Source: Lichenostomus cassidix
Taxonomy: Eukaryota > Chordata > Aves > Passeriformes > Meliphagidae
Length of the DNA: 64,000 nt
Reading direction: 5' to 3'
NCBI GenBank assembly: GCA_008360975.2
Contig: CM039210.1
Coordinates: 11,100,293-11,164,292, forward strand
The notes beneath the pieces are model-generated. The model worked only from the letters and a program-made list of their open reading frames with translations. It was not told the DNA's origin and searched no databases. This document shows, in pieces, positions 51,979-63,034 of this stretch. Each line of letters opens with the position of its first letter. Within the stretch, counting starts at the first letter, position 1. A program made the translations under genes and the position numbers.

Positions 51979-52439
51979 TGTATTGGTTTGAAAACAAACC
52001 AGTGGGAGATCACAAGTCATCATTGAAATTAAAAATAAGTGAAATAATACAAGGAAAAGCACTGACAAAGTCAGATACAACCTGACACCCGGTTAGGGTG
52101 GTAGTAGCAGTCCAACTGAAGTAGTTCAGTTCAAGCAGTGATCCTGTGAAGGTCTGGTCTCCAGCTGAAGGTCCAGTGGTAGCTCTTGTCCTCTGGGAAC
52201 CCAGTAGACAGGGCTAGCTCAGGCAGTTCCAAGGCCAGGTTATATCCAGGTGGGAACACCTGGCTCCTCCCTCCTGGGCAGAGCATCCCACAATGGGATA
52301 AGTCCATGAGTCATGTGGTGGGTCCCTGATGGCCCATTGTCTGTCATTCGGGGTGGGTCATTAGCAGGTGATAACAGCTAACGGCCCACAGCTGGTGGTA
52401 ATAGAATACTTAAATACATCTATATTGCAACCTAGGACA
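51979..52439 (-). mobile_element. Solo LTR, 461 bp, second copy
   Basis: Same family and length as 6788-7248, with its own 5-bp duplication ACTGG at 51974-51978 and 52440-52444. The empty site is present in ERV-A at about 7352. Confidence 0.9.
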
Positions 52440-53064
52440 ACTGGATAGGCCTGTGTTGCCACCCTGTTCTGGAGGAACCGTCGTGATGCGGAGCAAATCC
52501 CCCTTTTTGCACCCGTCTTCACGTTTCCCGACAGGGGTCGACCATCTGCATGGTACTTGGACCTGCAATATTCTGGACAGTGACCTGGCCTACCACACCT
52601 CTTACATTGAGGAGTGTTGGTCCCCGAATTTTCCTTCTGCTTTGATTTGACTTGTTTCTGTTTGTTCCTAGCTTTGGGCTGGTTTTGTCCCTGATCAGGG
52701 GGTTCCCGACCAGGCGATAGAAATGCAGCCAAGGCGGATTTCCCTTGACTGTCTTCCTGCACCTTAGCACAAGCTTGTACCATGGCTTTGACTGAAGGAT
52801 CCCCTGGTAGGGCATTTATGATCCTTCTACACTCATCATTGGCATTGTCTCTTGCCAACTGCTTGCACAATATCTGTCTCAATGTACTGTCTTCCACCTG
52901 CTTTTCCAAGGCTGCTGCTAGCTTCTCTACAAACGTCAGGAAAAGCTCAGATTGCCCCGATGTATTTTTGAATACCGTGTTTGTGGGGTGATCATCTCTA
53001 TAGTTTTTACAATGGCTCCCATACTGAGCTTTTGGGCTTGCTCCAGAATTCAAGGATCCCAAGT

Positions 53065-53327
53065 TGTGGCTAGCACAGGTTTTTCCCATGAGAAGTTTTC
53101 TTGTGTTTTGTAAATAAAGATAAAGTTTGGATGTTTTTGGAACAGTGTCCCAGAACTTGGGCAGTGCAGGCCTGGCCAATCAGGCCTGGGGGAAGGCTTC
53201 TGACTGACCAATCTGGGTGACTTTTGAGAACTCCATATATGTGATGAAATCAAAACAATAAAGGTCATTCCTTCTTGCCACTGAGAACTGATGCATTCAT
53301 TACTCTGCTAGCTGCTCAACAGCGACA
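53065..53327 (+). mobile_element. Solo LTR, 263 bp, in ERV-E capsid
   Basis: TGTGGCTAGCAC...CAACAGCGACA with 6-bp duplication CCAAGT at 53059-53064 and 53328-53333. AATAAAGG near 53263 gives plus orientation. Start and end match the ERV-A/E LTRs, so it belongs to a related family. Confidence 0.9.
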
Positions 53328-53402
53328 CCAAGTAGCTTGGATGTTGGGGTTAGTGAAATATCCTCTACCCATAAGGACATCAGCCCCAATCATGTGCCTA
53401 GG

Positions 53403-53760
53403 TAACATCGCGGCGAGAGGGAACTCACAGCACTCTCAATATGAGATATAAAGTAAGCTCCATTTTATTTCACCAAACGAGAGACTTATATACTGTTACA
53501 GAAGTTACTATTCATAGATACACACACACACCTGCAGTCTGTTCTCACACATTCAGGGATCCTCCTGTTAACTCCCTTATTCTTTTCTCATAACACTTCT
53601 GACTCCCTAATCTTTCTCATGACATTCTTCCCACAGAACATTCTCAGGCAAACAAACCACTGTAGCTTGTTGGAATTTTACTGAGGCCTGGGAATGCTGA
53701 AGCCTTGCTCAGGCCTGCTCAGTTAACATGAGTTTTGCTGGAAAACTGCGTTTTCCAACA
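53403..53760 (-). mobile_element. Solo LTR, 358 bp (ERV-F family), in ERV-E capsid
   Basis: Minus strand TGTTGGAAAACGC...GCGATGTTA with 6-bp duplication CCTAGG at 53397-53402 and 53761-53766; ERV-A has the single site near 8046. Again the LTR ends in TA. Confidence 0.9.
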
Positions 53761-55808
53761 CCTAGGTCCTCAGGAGGCAAGGACATATTCTCCTTTATCT
53801 GTTTTTCAACCATCATTTTCCAATGGTTCTCAAAAACTCTGTATTGCATGGGGTGAAACAAGACTTGAGCCAAATATGTAATATCAAAGGAGCAAGCAGA
53901 TCACTATTGATCACTATAATAATGTGCATAACATGCGAAGAAGAGCTTCCATGAGTCATTACTTTCATATAAAGGTCGTTTACGACCTTCCATGCAATGA
54001 CATCATGCTTGCTTTTCTCATCTGAGTCCGGGTCAGGCACAAACACCGGAAAAGTCTGAGCATCTCCTTGCAGTAAGCTAGCATCACCCTGACCTGCCGC
54101 AGCAGCTCCATGGCCCTCCCGTCATCTTGGCATCCCTAATCTCTCTATAAGTTCCCAGTGTCCTGCATCAAGTGCCCTGCTTTACTGATTCCCAGAAATG
54201 CAGGGAGTCACGTGGGTGTAATGGCCCTGTGCTGTTCCGGCTTCTCCAGGGGTTGCTCAGAACCCAATGCTTTTTTCGCCACCCTGCCAGCACGAGCTTT
54301 CGCCCAGAAGGAAGGAACCCCTCTTCATCACTGTCTGAATTGTCAGCGTAAGGCTTGCTATGTGCGAGCCCTATCACAAAGGACGGGGTCTGGCTGGACG
54401 AGGTTTCTGTGCCGAAAAACGGCACAGTGGTGGGATTGGGGGAGGGGGAAGAGGATGGCGGTGATAGAAGTGCGTCATCAGGCGCACTCGCTGAGTTCGC
54501 TGGCACAGCGTCAGCTAAAATCGCTTGCTGCGTCGGCACGAAAGCGGTTGGATCAGCACGCTGTGCCAAGGCTGCATCTGCCACTGAAACCATCAGAGGG
54601 ACTGGTACCTGTCTGTGTCCCAGATTCCCCCGCACTCCCGCCGCCATTTCGGGTGCCGCCGTGGCATGGAACCCGGACACCTTCCGGGGTCTTGGGGCGG
54701 AGACTTCCGCCCCAGTCCAGCCTGTGCACTGGACGTGCCACGAGCAGATCTCCACCATATCTCGGCGGAATCCGGCCACTTCGGCCAGTAAATCCATTAA
54801 AAGCCGAGATGAAGGGGGCTCATCTGGCGGGGACCCAAAGTCCTGTGTACCTGAGTTGCAGGAAGCCTTCCCCAGCAGTGCTTCAGTGGATATGTCAATC
54901 AAATCTCCCAGACCGGAAGCACCACCCGCTGGAGGCTTCTTTTCCGATTCCCACATGGCCCTCATGGCCCGTGCAGCCCGCGCGGCCAGCGCAGCGGCCG
55001 GGACCCCCGAGTCCGCGGCTGTTCTGGACGGATCCAGGGTCTGTTGCTGTTTGACCCGCGTCACGGCAGGGCAAGCCATTTCTGCACTCTTAGTTCCTGC
55101 CCCCGGGGCAGCCTGCGTTGTGGCTGGAAGCTCCGGTGGGGGCCCGGATGGGGGGAGAAGGGCAGTGCCATTTCGCGGAGGCAAAGGGGGGGGAACTCCC
55201 GCTGCCGCTGGCGTCTCAGGGCCAGCCCGTTCTCCCTCTTTCTTCAGCATCTCTGCTAACTGCTCATTTGGGTGGGGGTAAGTGCGTAAGGTTGAATCAT
55301 TTGGAGAATTATACTTGCTCTTTTTGGACCCATCCGCTACAGACTGTGGGGCTACGGGGTCAGTCTGGGTCGGGGTTTCCTCCATGCGGTGCTCGCTGAC
55401 TGAAAGCAAGGAATCTAGACAGAGAGAAGCGTCCAGCTCTGCAGTGTAAAATTCCTGTCCCCTTCACGCGTCCCAGACCGCTCGCCATGTTCGGTGCAAG
55501 CGGATGGTTTTCTCGTCTCGGAATATCATCTCTTTCTACAAAGCCTTCCCAACCTTGAGCCTCAAAGGCCAGTCCACGTCCGTGTCCCAGACCTCTGGGA
55601 CCCCATTCTTGGCGGCCCACATCATTAAAACCCTGGTCAGGTGTTGCTTTCCTGTGATTGCTGGATCACACCAGGGGTCCTCCAAGAAAGCTTGCAAAAG
55701 TTCATCTTTCAGCATTGGAGGGTCCATCTCCATTCCAAGATCAAGCCGCGCCATGCGGCGCGCGGGGGGAGGGGATGGTTGCCAGTGTACCTTTGCAGTG
55801 CATGTAGT

Positions 55809-55826
55809 ACATGTCGGTGGTCACCA
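55809..55826 (-). promoter_or_regulatory. Primer-binding site of ERV-E (tRNA-Trp-like)
   Basis: TGGTGACCACCGACATG on the minus strand, as in ERV-A. Confidence 0.6.
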
Positions 55827-55828
55827 GA

Positions 55829-56360
55829 TGTCGCTGTTGGACTGTTAGCAGAGTGAAGAGGCGAGTCCTTTCGAGTGCTAGAAAGAACTAACTTTATTAA
55901 ATAATTAAAGGTTTATATACACATCAGAAAGCCATTCAGATTGGACCAACAATCATCCGCCCCCAGGGATTGATTGGCCCAGGCATTTGACCGCCTGTAT
56001 CCAAAAGGCCGTTTCAATAACATAAAACTTTATCTTTTGTGGCTAGCACAGGTCTTTCCCATGAGAACTTTCTCCTGTGTTTTATAAACAAAGATAAAGT
56101 TTGGATGTTATTAAAACAGTGTTTCGAGATTTGGACAGTTCAGGCCTGGCCAATCAGGCCTAGGGGGAGGTTTCTGACTGACCAATCTGTGTGACCTCTG
56201 AAAAGTCTATATAGGTTGGAATCAAAATAATAAAGCTCTTTTCTTGCCACACTGAGAACCCAGGTCTTTTTCTCTGCTAGCGGCTCAACAGCGACAATCT
56301 TTATAAAACATAGAAGAAGAAGAGAAAAATTCCTGTGGGAAAGGTTTCTGTGCTGCCACA
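55829..56360 (-). repeat. 5' LTR of ERV-E, split by a solo LTR
   Basis: LTR halves 55829-56037 and 56303-56360 surround the solo LTR 56038-56296. TATATAAA and AATAAA occur in minus-strand sense. Right flank is pyrimidine-rich satellite. Confidence 0.9.
56038..56296 (+). mobile_element. Solo LTR, 259 bp, inside a sibling LTR
   Basis: TGTGGCTAGCAC...CAACAGCGACA with 6-bp duplication ATCTTT at 56032-56037 and 56297-56302. Same family as 53065-53327 and related to its host LTR, but in opposite orientation. Confidence 0.92.
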
Positions 56361-57034
56361 CACTGGTGCTAGGCACTTCCTTTCTTTCTCAGCTGAACTT
56401 GCCCATCCCCCACCTTGACTTCTCTACCACTTTTCTCTTGGCCTTGCCGTGCATGGACTTTTCCTCTTAAGACACCCATTGTGTTACCTGCCACTCCCTT
56501 ACAGTGCCTTGCATTTCCTTGTCATTCCTGACCATTCCTTTCCTTTGCCTTCCTGACCCACCCATTGCCTTCCCTTGCCCTTGCTACCATTCCAGTGCCT
56601 TGCATCGACTTGCTCACCATCCCCCACCTTGACTTCCCTACCGCTCTTATCCTGGCCTTGTCATGCATGGAATCTTTTTCTTAGGACACCCATTGCCTTG
56701 TCTACCCAACCTTCACATTTCTTTGCCTTGCCTTCCCTATGCAGCCTTGCATTTCTTTGCCATTCCTGACCATTCCTTTACTTTGTCTTGCTTCCCCACA
56801 CCTTGCATTGCCTTGTTGCCCCCTCTGTAGCCTTCCCTGGGCATTCCTTTCCTCCACTGCCTTGCATTGACTTGCTTATCCATCCCCACCTTGACTTCCC
56901 TACCCATTTGTCCAGGTCCAGCCTTGCCTTTTTTTCTCCTAGGACTTTCATTGCCTTGCCTACCTCTCCCTTGTCTTGCCATGCCCTTGAAGCCCTCCCT
57001 TGCCTTGCATGACCTTGCTCACCCCTTCTCCACC
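56361..57034. repeat. Pyrimidine-rich higher-order repeat
   Basis: CCTTGCCTTGCAT-type words recur throughout, and a longer block beginning CATCCCCCACCTTGACTTC repeats at about 56403, 56620 and 56880 (about 220-260 bp apart). No coding support. Confidence 0.75.
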
Positions 57035-57122
57035 TGGGATTTGATTCGCCCCAATCGAGCTCAGAGACACTTCAGAGACCAAGTCAGAGAAGTGGGTATT
57101 TGCTTTATTCGGTGCACCGGGT

Positions 57123-58641
57123 TGTTGGAAAATATATCAGGTTAAAATTTTTGTATAACTTTAGTCAAAGGCTTTGTCTTTACCCTGGAAAAAGGAATTT
57201 TAGGTTTCTTTCAGGGCATTGTTCTACCAGATGAGGTCTGGTGGTGTCTCGGTTTGAAAGACAGGTGTCTGCTAAGAGAGGTTGAAACCTCCCTTAGGAC
57301 AGAGAATGTGATTTTCCCCCCCTCCGAATTATTTAATTTTGAAAATCAAGGACTTTCAGGCAAAGGTATGGGAAAAGGAATAACAGTTCTTTTCTAGTAT
57401 CTGTAAACAAGCAATAACAATAATAGCAACCACAAATAGAACCAGAAAACCAATGGCAGATGACTTTTGAGCTGCTGAGTCTTTTCCCGTGTGGTGTAAT
57501 CCAGTTCGCAAGCAGCAGGGGCACTGTTGAGCTCCCAGCCAGACAGGGCAAGTGCGATGACTGCCGAGCGGCTGCAGATGGCGCTGTGGCACAGGGTCAG
57601 GTCAGCCTCAGACAGCTGGTGATGGCGGAAGAGGCTGAGAAAGCAGGCAGGGCAGCAAACAGCTCTGAGCGACGAGCAGGGCAGCAGAGGGGAGCAAGGG
57701 GCTGGCTCTCCCAGCTAGCCAGCAAGGTAGCAAGGGCTCCGCGGTCACAGCAGACGCCATGGTCTCGTGCGGCAAAGCGGGGCAGGCGGCAGGGGCAGCC
57801 GGACTTCCCCGGCAGCTGCTGTGAGAGAACGCAGCCGGGGAAGCGCGCACTTCTTAGTGGGAAAGAGGTTGAATCAAAGCTTACCCAGCCAGGAGGAGAA
57901 AACAGTGCACAGTTGGATTTTTCTGCGGTCGCAGCCAGAGGCAATGAGCAGCCTCTCCTCTCGCTGTCCAAATGAAAAGAGCCACTTCCAACAGACAGCT
58001 CCTTCCTTCTCCTGCCCTGCCCAGCATACCCCTTTGTTTCTTACAAAAGACTTGATGGCTCTAAATCACCCAGCGATTTGTTGCTTAGTAACAGGAATGG
58101 GAAGAAATTCGAAATGTACCCAACCCCCGACAGGTGGACTCAGCGTATCAACAGATTGGGAGTGGCCCCGAAGATAACCAGAAAGATAAAGGCCATTAAC
58201 AGAACATCTGCGGGACATGGTGGCAATCACAAACAGCTACCCCAGATGCCACCTCCCGCAGGGCTGAAGACATCCTGGCCCAGAAAAAAGACTGATAAGA
58301 AAAACTGAAGAATGGAGAATCTAATTAGCATCAGAGGCGAAGAGATTCAGATCCAATGAGAGACTGAATAGTGGGGGTTTGCTCAACTTTAGACCAATGA
58401 ACACCGACCCAATGCTTTTCTATGTATTTTTACTGTATAAAATATCTGAGAAATCAGGTGAAAGCCATGTATCCTGGAATGATTCTCTCTGCACACCCGG
58501 GCTATGTGTAGATGAGATGATTTCTGTGGTACATCCTGGCCAGAACAACATTCTGGCCAGATAATAAAGTAATGCCTTGACTCTCTAACATTAAAATGTT
58601 GTTGGAGGGTTTTTGTGTTTTTTCCCACAGATTCAGTGACA
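57123..58641 (+). mobile_element. LTR-X solo LTR, itself split by LTR890
   Basis: TGTTGGAAAATATATC...TTCAGTGACA with 4-bp duplication GGGT at 57119-57122 and 58642-58645. TATA-like CTGTATAAAATA near 58434 and AATAAAG near 58563. Without the nested element it is about 626 bp, close to the 649-bp copy at 63035. The 4-bp duplication suggests class I. Confidence 0.85.
57245..58132 (+). mobile_element. LTR890 solo LTR, 888 bp, copy 2
   Basis: TGTCTCGGTTTG...CCCCCGACA with 5-bp duplication GGTGG at 57240-57244 and 58133-58137. The uninterrupted LTR-X at 63540-63590 shows the empty site. Inverted relative to 22453-23347. Confidence 0.92.
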
Positions 58642-58991
58642 GGGTGTGGGGGAATTTTCTCCTCCAAACACACACACTGGTACCTCCAAAGGCACAGTGT
58701 TATAGGTAAAATTCATGAATATTCATTACATTCCCCAGGATAGGAGTGGTTATACAAATTATTTCTCATAAGTCATAGTTATTATTCAGCGATTTCTTGT
58801 GCTTGGCTTCAAAAGGAATCTCTTGCCCCCTTTTATCTTGATAAGATTAAGGGAATCCACAAGGCCAGAACTGTTATCAGCCTTCAGCCCTAGACGGGCG
58901 CCGTGCTGGTGGAAGGGGCAAAAGATCAAAGAAATAAGGATGGTTGAAGTGTAAATAGATTTGGGTTTTCTATTTGACCACTCCTTTCTCA

Positions 58992-59008
58992 ATCCCCCCT
59001 TTTCTTTT
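58992..59008 (-). promoter_or_regulatory. Polypurine tract of ERV-G
   Basis: Minus strand AAAAGAAAAGGGGGGAT directly before TGAGAAAGG of LTR-Y. Confidence 0.7.
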
Positions 59009-59029
59009 TTGTAATTTGTAATTCTTTAC

Positions 59030-59400
59030 AAATCTTGTATGTCATGAAAAGAAGTACTTTTCTCTATCTCATATCTAAATTTGTACTTTTGCCATTGAGC
59101 ATAAGCATCGTGGTTCCAAGTACATAATATCATACAACTACTACTACTGCAGACAGTAAATAAAAATACAAATAACTATTACAAACATTTGTTTAAACTA
59201 GGATTAACATAATTGCAACAGCTTGTACATATTCTTCCTCCTCTGGCATAAAGCAAATCTATAGTTAATTGTGAGATGCTCTTAATCTTGATTTGTTGTG
59301 CTCTTATGGCATCTGCATTGGCATTCATTATGGTTTCTACAGTGGCAGAAAGATTTTTCTCTAGTTTACTTACTCCAGGCTAGGGTATAAACCACTTGGC
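59030..59400 (-). pseudogene. env: ERV-G env transmembrane-subunit remnant
   Basis: The minus strand reads a heptad-type helix (NLSATVETIMNANADAIRAQ), then ISQLTIDLLYARGGRICTS and adjacent CC near 59210-59330, consistent with the immunosuppressive-region and CX6CC neighbourhood of retroviral TM proteins. A Cys/Ser-rich segment and a charged tail (NHDAYAQWQKYKFRYE) follow to about 59030. Frameshifts and stops interrupt it. No complete anchor is intact. Confidence 0.55.
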
Positions 59401-62400
59401 AAAGCTGTGAAATATGGTGGGTCTATCTCAGGGTAAGCCTTGTAGGTGAGGAACCACACTAATGTGGAAGATACTGGTCTTATTGCACAGCGACCATGCC
59501 ATCCCAAGGCCAAAACTTTATGGGCACTGTGTTCATATATCTAATATCAACCCTGCCCTGGGGGCACTGGCCGACTCTTGGGCTTTGGTCTTACCTTAGT
59601 TTGATTTTTATCTTACATATTAGCCCCCCTAGAGGTCTAGAATTTTGAGCAGTTATTTTAAAGAAAAAGAAAAAAAAAACCAGAATCTTTAGAAATTCTA
59701 AGAGGAATGTTAATTCCTTTGGCTTTCTTGGGCCTTCCATCCGCCAGCGGGATTAGATTTCTGGGTTTCTCAGGAGTCAGGGATGGGAAGAATGGAGCAC
59801 TGCCTCTGCTGTGTGCATGGCTGGCCCCACTGCAGGGCTGGGATTGTAGCTCTGTGGAGCACTGCCTCTGCTGTATCCATGATTGAGAGCACTACTGCAA
59901 GGCTGGGATGCTCTGGGGGTGGGGTGAGGAGCAGTTCACTGTCTCACCAGGGCAAGGCCTGACCTGCCCCTTCCCCACACACACACACACCATACACACA
60001 GGCATCTTGAAGTGTTTCAGAGACATTAATCTTTTCCGGTTTTTTTGGCAGCCCACATCATGGCTCCAGACAGTGATCAGGACCACTGATAGCTTTTCTT
60101 GCTTGTAAATTGGGGTACTTTTCTTCCCCACCTTGGTGGAATTTCTAGCAAACAGAGCAGAAAGGAAAGAGGAAAGCATAAATGATACTCTCGTACTGTT
60201 AGTTTTCTTTGCTTGTGATCTAATTAGGCTATCTTTTCCCCCCCTTTTTTCTATTCCTTTATTTTACTCTCCATAAATCTAGATTATCTTTCAATTCACA
60301 GAACAAATATGCTCACAAATATTAGCTACACACAAAAATCAACAGACATTCAGGATCTTTTCTATATGATTTTGTGAGCTCTTTCTAGGACCTCAAATCT
60401 GCTACTGAAAAAAACTGGCACTTTTAACAATCTGCCTCGGCAGCTTGATGAAGTGGGGTTTGAATTACCCATCCTCCCTTCCCTTTTTGGTGGGAATTCT
60501 AGCAGACAGAGGAGAAAGGAAAGAGGAAAGCATCATATGAATGGTAACTGCTATTTTAAATTTAAAATCATCTTTTAAATTGCAGAGCCCAAAGCCTGGC
60601 AGATTGGTCCATGACTTTTAGTGATTTTTTCAAAGGCAATATCTTCCTTTTGTGGGGCTTAGCATTCTCAAACACTGGACAAACAAACATGCATGTAACA
60701 GCAACAGTTAGAAATGTGACAATTACTAATAATTAGTAGAATAGCCAGCCATTCTTTCAAAACCTTTTCATTTTAAAATAAATTTATTTTGTTATTGTTA
60801 TACTTCAATTTTGCTACTTTAGATTTAAGCCCATACGCTAATGTGGCCATTGTTTCATGTGCATGCATTAAAAGGGTATGGCTTTCTCTTTTTTTCTGGC
60901 TTACTTACCCCTTTGCATCTGAAGCCATACTTGCCATTACAATTATTACAAGGTTCTGCTAGGATAGCTGAATGTGGATAACACTGTTCTGGAAATACAA
61001 AAAGCAAAACCATTTAATGTGTTTCATTTTGGTGTTGCAGCTTTTAACCGATTTACTGTATATTATATTGTCCAATATTGTTCTTTTGTGTCCTCTTTGT
61101 CTGGAGTTTCACATTAGAGAGGAGTCTCTGGCCCTAGATCTCACAGTCATGAGGGAAGTCAGCAGTTCTTTTGCTTCTGTGGCTTGAGTGGCTCCTTGTC
61201 TCACGTCTGGACACACTTAGAAAACAAACTTGCACAGTGATAACACATGTTAGAGTGGGGAGAAGGATGAATTCCTGCCTCTTTCATCACCCCATTGGAA
61301 ATTCTTATACAAATCAAGTTTCTAATAGGTGAGAAATTAAGATTTAATGAAGTAATGTTTTACTCCTGCAGGTTAATAAACCTCTTTCTTCTTATAATTT
61401 CTTAAATGCATGTATTACTCTATATGCATATTTAGAATTAGTAAAAATAATCACTATCCTGCCCCGATATAGTTCGCAGGATCTCACAAGCACCTACAGC
61501 TCTGCTGTTCGAGCTATGTGAGAGCCAATGTCCCACTTCTTTTAATTCCCTTCCATTAATGACAGTGTATATTTTAAATTGTTACTCTTCTACTACTCTT
61601 GAAGACTCGTCACCAAACACATTCCCTATCCCAGGCCAGGGAGTGCCCCCCAAATCTTCCCTAGCCTGGGTCTGGAGATTTATCCCCTGAATGCCATGCA
61701 GTCATGGGTTTTCTTCAACCCCCTCAAGGAGGCTGAGTCAAACCCCCTCGTTTTTCAATTCTAAATCTTCTTGTTCCAATAAACAAGATTCACAGTACAA
61801 TAACTGCGCTGGTCATCTACCCAGATGCTCTTTGAGTCAATAAATCTTCAACTTGGTGTGAAACTTATGAGGTATATTCCTATTGTCAGCCCTCGGGCCT
61901 CATTTACCATCAGAGCCTTGGCTGCACAACTTTTGCAGACAATGCAGCCAGCCTTTGGCTACATTCTGAGACAATGAATAGCCTCCAGCCACTGGATCTG
62001 GCAACTTAGCATCAGGCATGAAAATTAGCATCAGGCTGCCGTGTTCTCTACAAGTGGCTGCCAAATTCCCAAAGCATGGGAGAACAACACTTTCTGCAAA
62101 AGCTACTTGCAAACTAACAGTATACTTTACAGAATTGGCCTCACAATTTTAACCGGCCAATTCTGGCTTTTCATGACAACGAACCATGTAGAGAGGACTG
62201 AACCCCCTTGGGGACTTGAACTAGGCACACATTGTCACGCTCTTGGCTGCCTGAACAGCCCGGACAGTGGCTGAGAGACACACCTTGTCCACACCTTCCC
62301 CTCAGCAGTTCTAAATTTTTTCTCCTCAGCAGTTAATTTGCATTTCTAAAGCTGTTCCCCTGGCTGCTTGAAACGCTTAGGCCAAGCACGCACACACAAA

Positions 62401-62617
62401 AAAAACATACTTCATTGGCACACACTAAAATCGAACAGACACTCTAAAGTTGTTTCAGCACTCTTTCAGTGAATTACTTTATTTCAGAGGCATTTATTTT
62501 ATGTCTCGACACTCAAACAAACTAACACACACACAGGTGCACACGCATTCTGAAAAGAATTCATAATCGCAATTAGGAACAAATGGAAATTCATGCATTT
62601 CAAACCTATCCCCCACA
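59401..62617 (-). other. Degraded ERV-G interior, no intact gene
   Basis: Probably env surface and pol remnants. Direct repeats occur at 60118-60185 and 60475-60545 (TCTAGCARACAGAG, then GAAAGGAAAGAGGAAAGCAT) and at about 59790 and 59855 (GGAGCACTGCCTCTGCTGT). A 70-codon minus-strand frame at 61900-62112 (VAFAESVVLPCFG) is not identified. Confidence 0.4.
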
Positions 62618-63034
62618 TCAACTAATAAAACACACTCCCTCTTCCTTTCTACTCACTCCTTGAATAATTAAAGATCTTTTTGACAACTGTCCCCCTTTGG
62701 GGAAAAAGTTCAAAGTGGAACAAGAGGCTCCTGTGTCTACTAGGAAACACACTTCTTCCCGATCCAGACCCACTTTAAAATTTTTCAATGGCTCCTGTGT
62801 GGTGGGTCTCTGGTATAATGGGAGCCCCTGACACCCCCAACAATTAATCTCCATTGTCTTCTGGACTTCCTCCTCCTGAGGATCCAGCAGTTTCTTTCTA
62901 ACCAATTCATTTAGGGGATTATTTTGCCTTTCTTTTAGCCGCCACCCCCACTCCTGCCTGGGGGTGCTCATTCTCCCACATTTCAAAGTCATTCCAGTGA
63001 CCCAAACAAAACTCTTAACAGACAATCCTAGTCC
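62618..63034 (-). pseudogene. pro: ERV-G gag-protease junction fragment
   Basis: A 140-codon minus-strand frame. Its C-terminal half contains CFLVDTGASCSTLNFFP, the aspartic protease active site of class I retroviruses. Upstream residues (KERQNNPLNELVRKKLLDP, then INCWGCQGLPL) are gag-pol-linker-like, with CWGC recalling part of a knuckle. Truncated before the protease flap. The frame runs into LTR-X at 63035. Confidence 0.7.

Larger units (their letters stand above)
52440..55760 (-). pseudogene. gag: ERV-E gag (matrix to nucleocapsid), broken and interrupted
   Basis: Start ATG at 55754 (MARLDLGMEMDPPML) for matrix, followed by a stop after about 72 codons. A 413-codon Pro/Ala/Ser-rich frame (54168-55409) covers the linker to the start of capsid. 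Capsid N-terminal domain at 53813-54046. Capsid C-terminal domain with major homology region, then nucleocapsid with CKRCGRPGHCPEYC, at 52361-53040. Two LTRs (53065-53327, 53403-53760) split capsid. No myristoylation Gly2. Confidence 0.85.
42906..56360 (-). mobile_element. ERV-E: env-less betaretrovirus-like provirus with six nested insertions
   Basis: Minus strand: 5' LTR (55829-56360), primer site, gag, dUTPase-protease, RT-RNase H, integrase, a short 3' untranslated region with two stem-loops, polypurine tract and 3' LTR (42906-46841). Nested elements: 43076-46741, 50488-51882, 51979-52439, 53065-53327, 53403-53760 and 56038-56296. Removing them leaves about 7.0 kb. Only about 300 bp lie between the end of pol and the 3' LTR, so env is absent. 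No matching outer target duplication is seen, and its two LTRs differ at about 16%. Confidence 0.9.
57035..58991 (-). repeat. LTR-Y: 3' LTR of ERV-G, split by LTR-X
   Basis: Halves 57035-57118 and 58642-58991. Minus strand starts TGAGAAAGGAGTGG after a polypurine tract, has AATAAAGCAAATACC, and ends ATCAAATCCCA. Confidence 0.75.

Noticed and set aside
54158..55281. Plus-strand frames of about 300 codons opposite ERV-E gag
   Set aside because: Shadow of the Pro/Ala-rich gag linker on the minus strand.
10378..56377. Shared GTGCTAGG just right of the ERV-A and ERV-E 5' LTRs
   Set aside because: Only 8 bp at different distances from the LTR ends, and the ERV-A flank is repetitive. Not enough to claim a common integration site.
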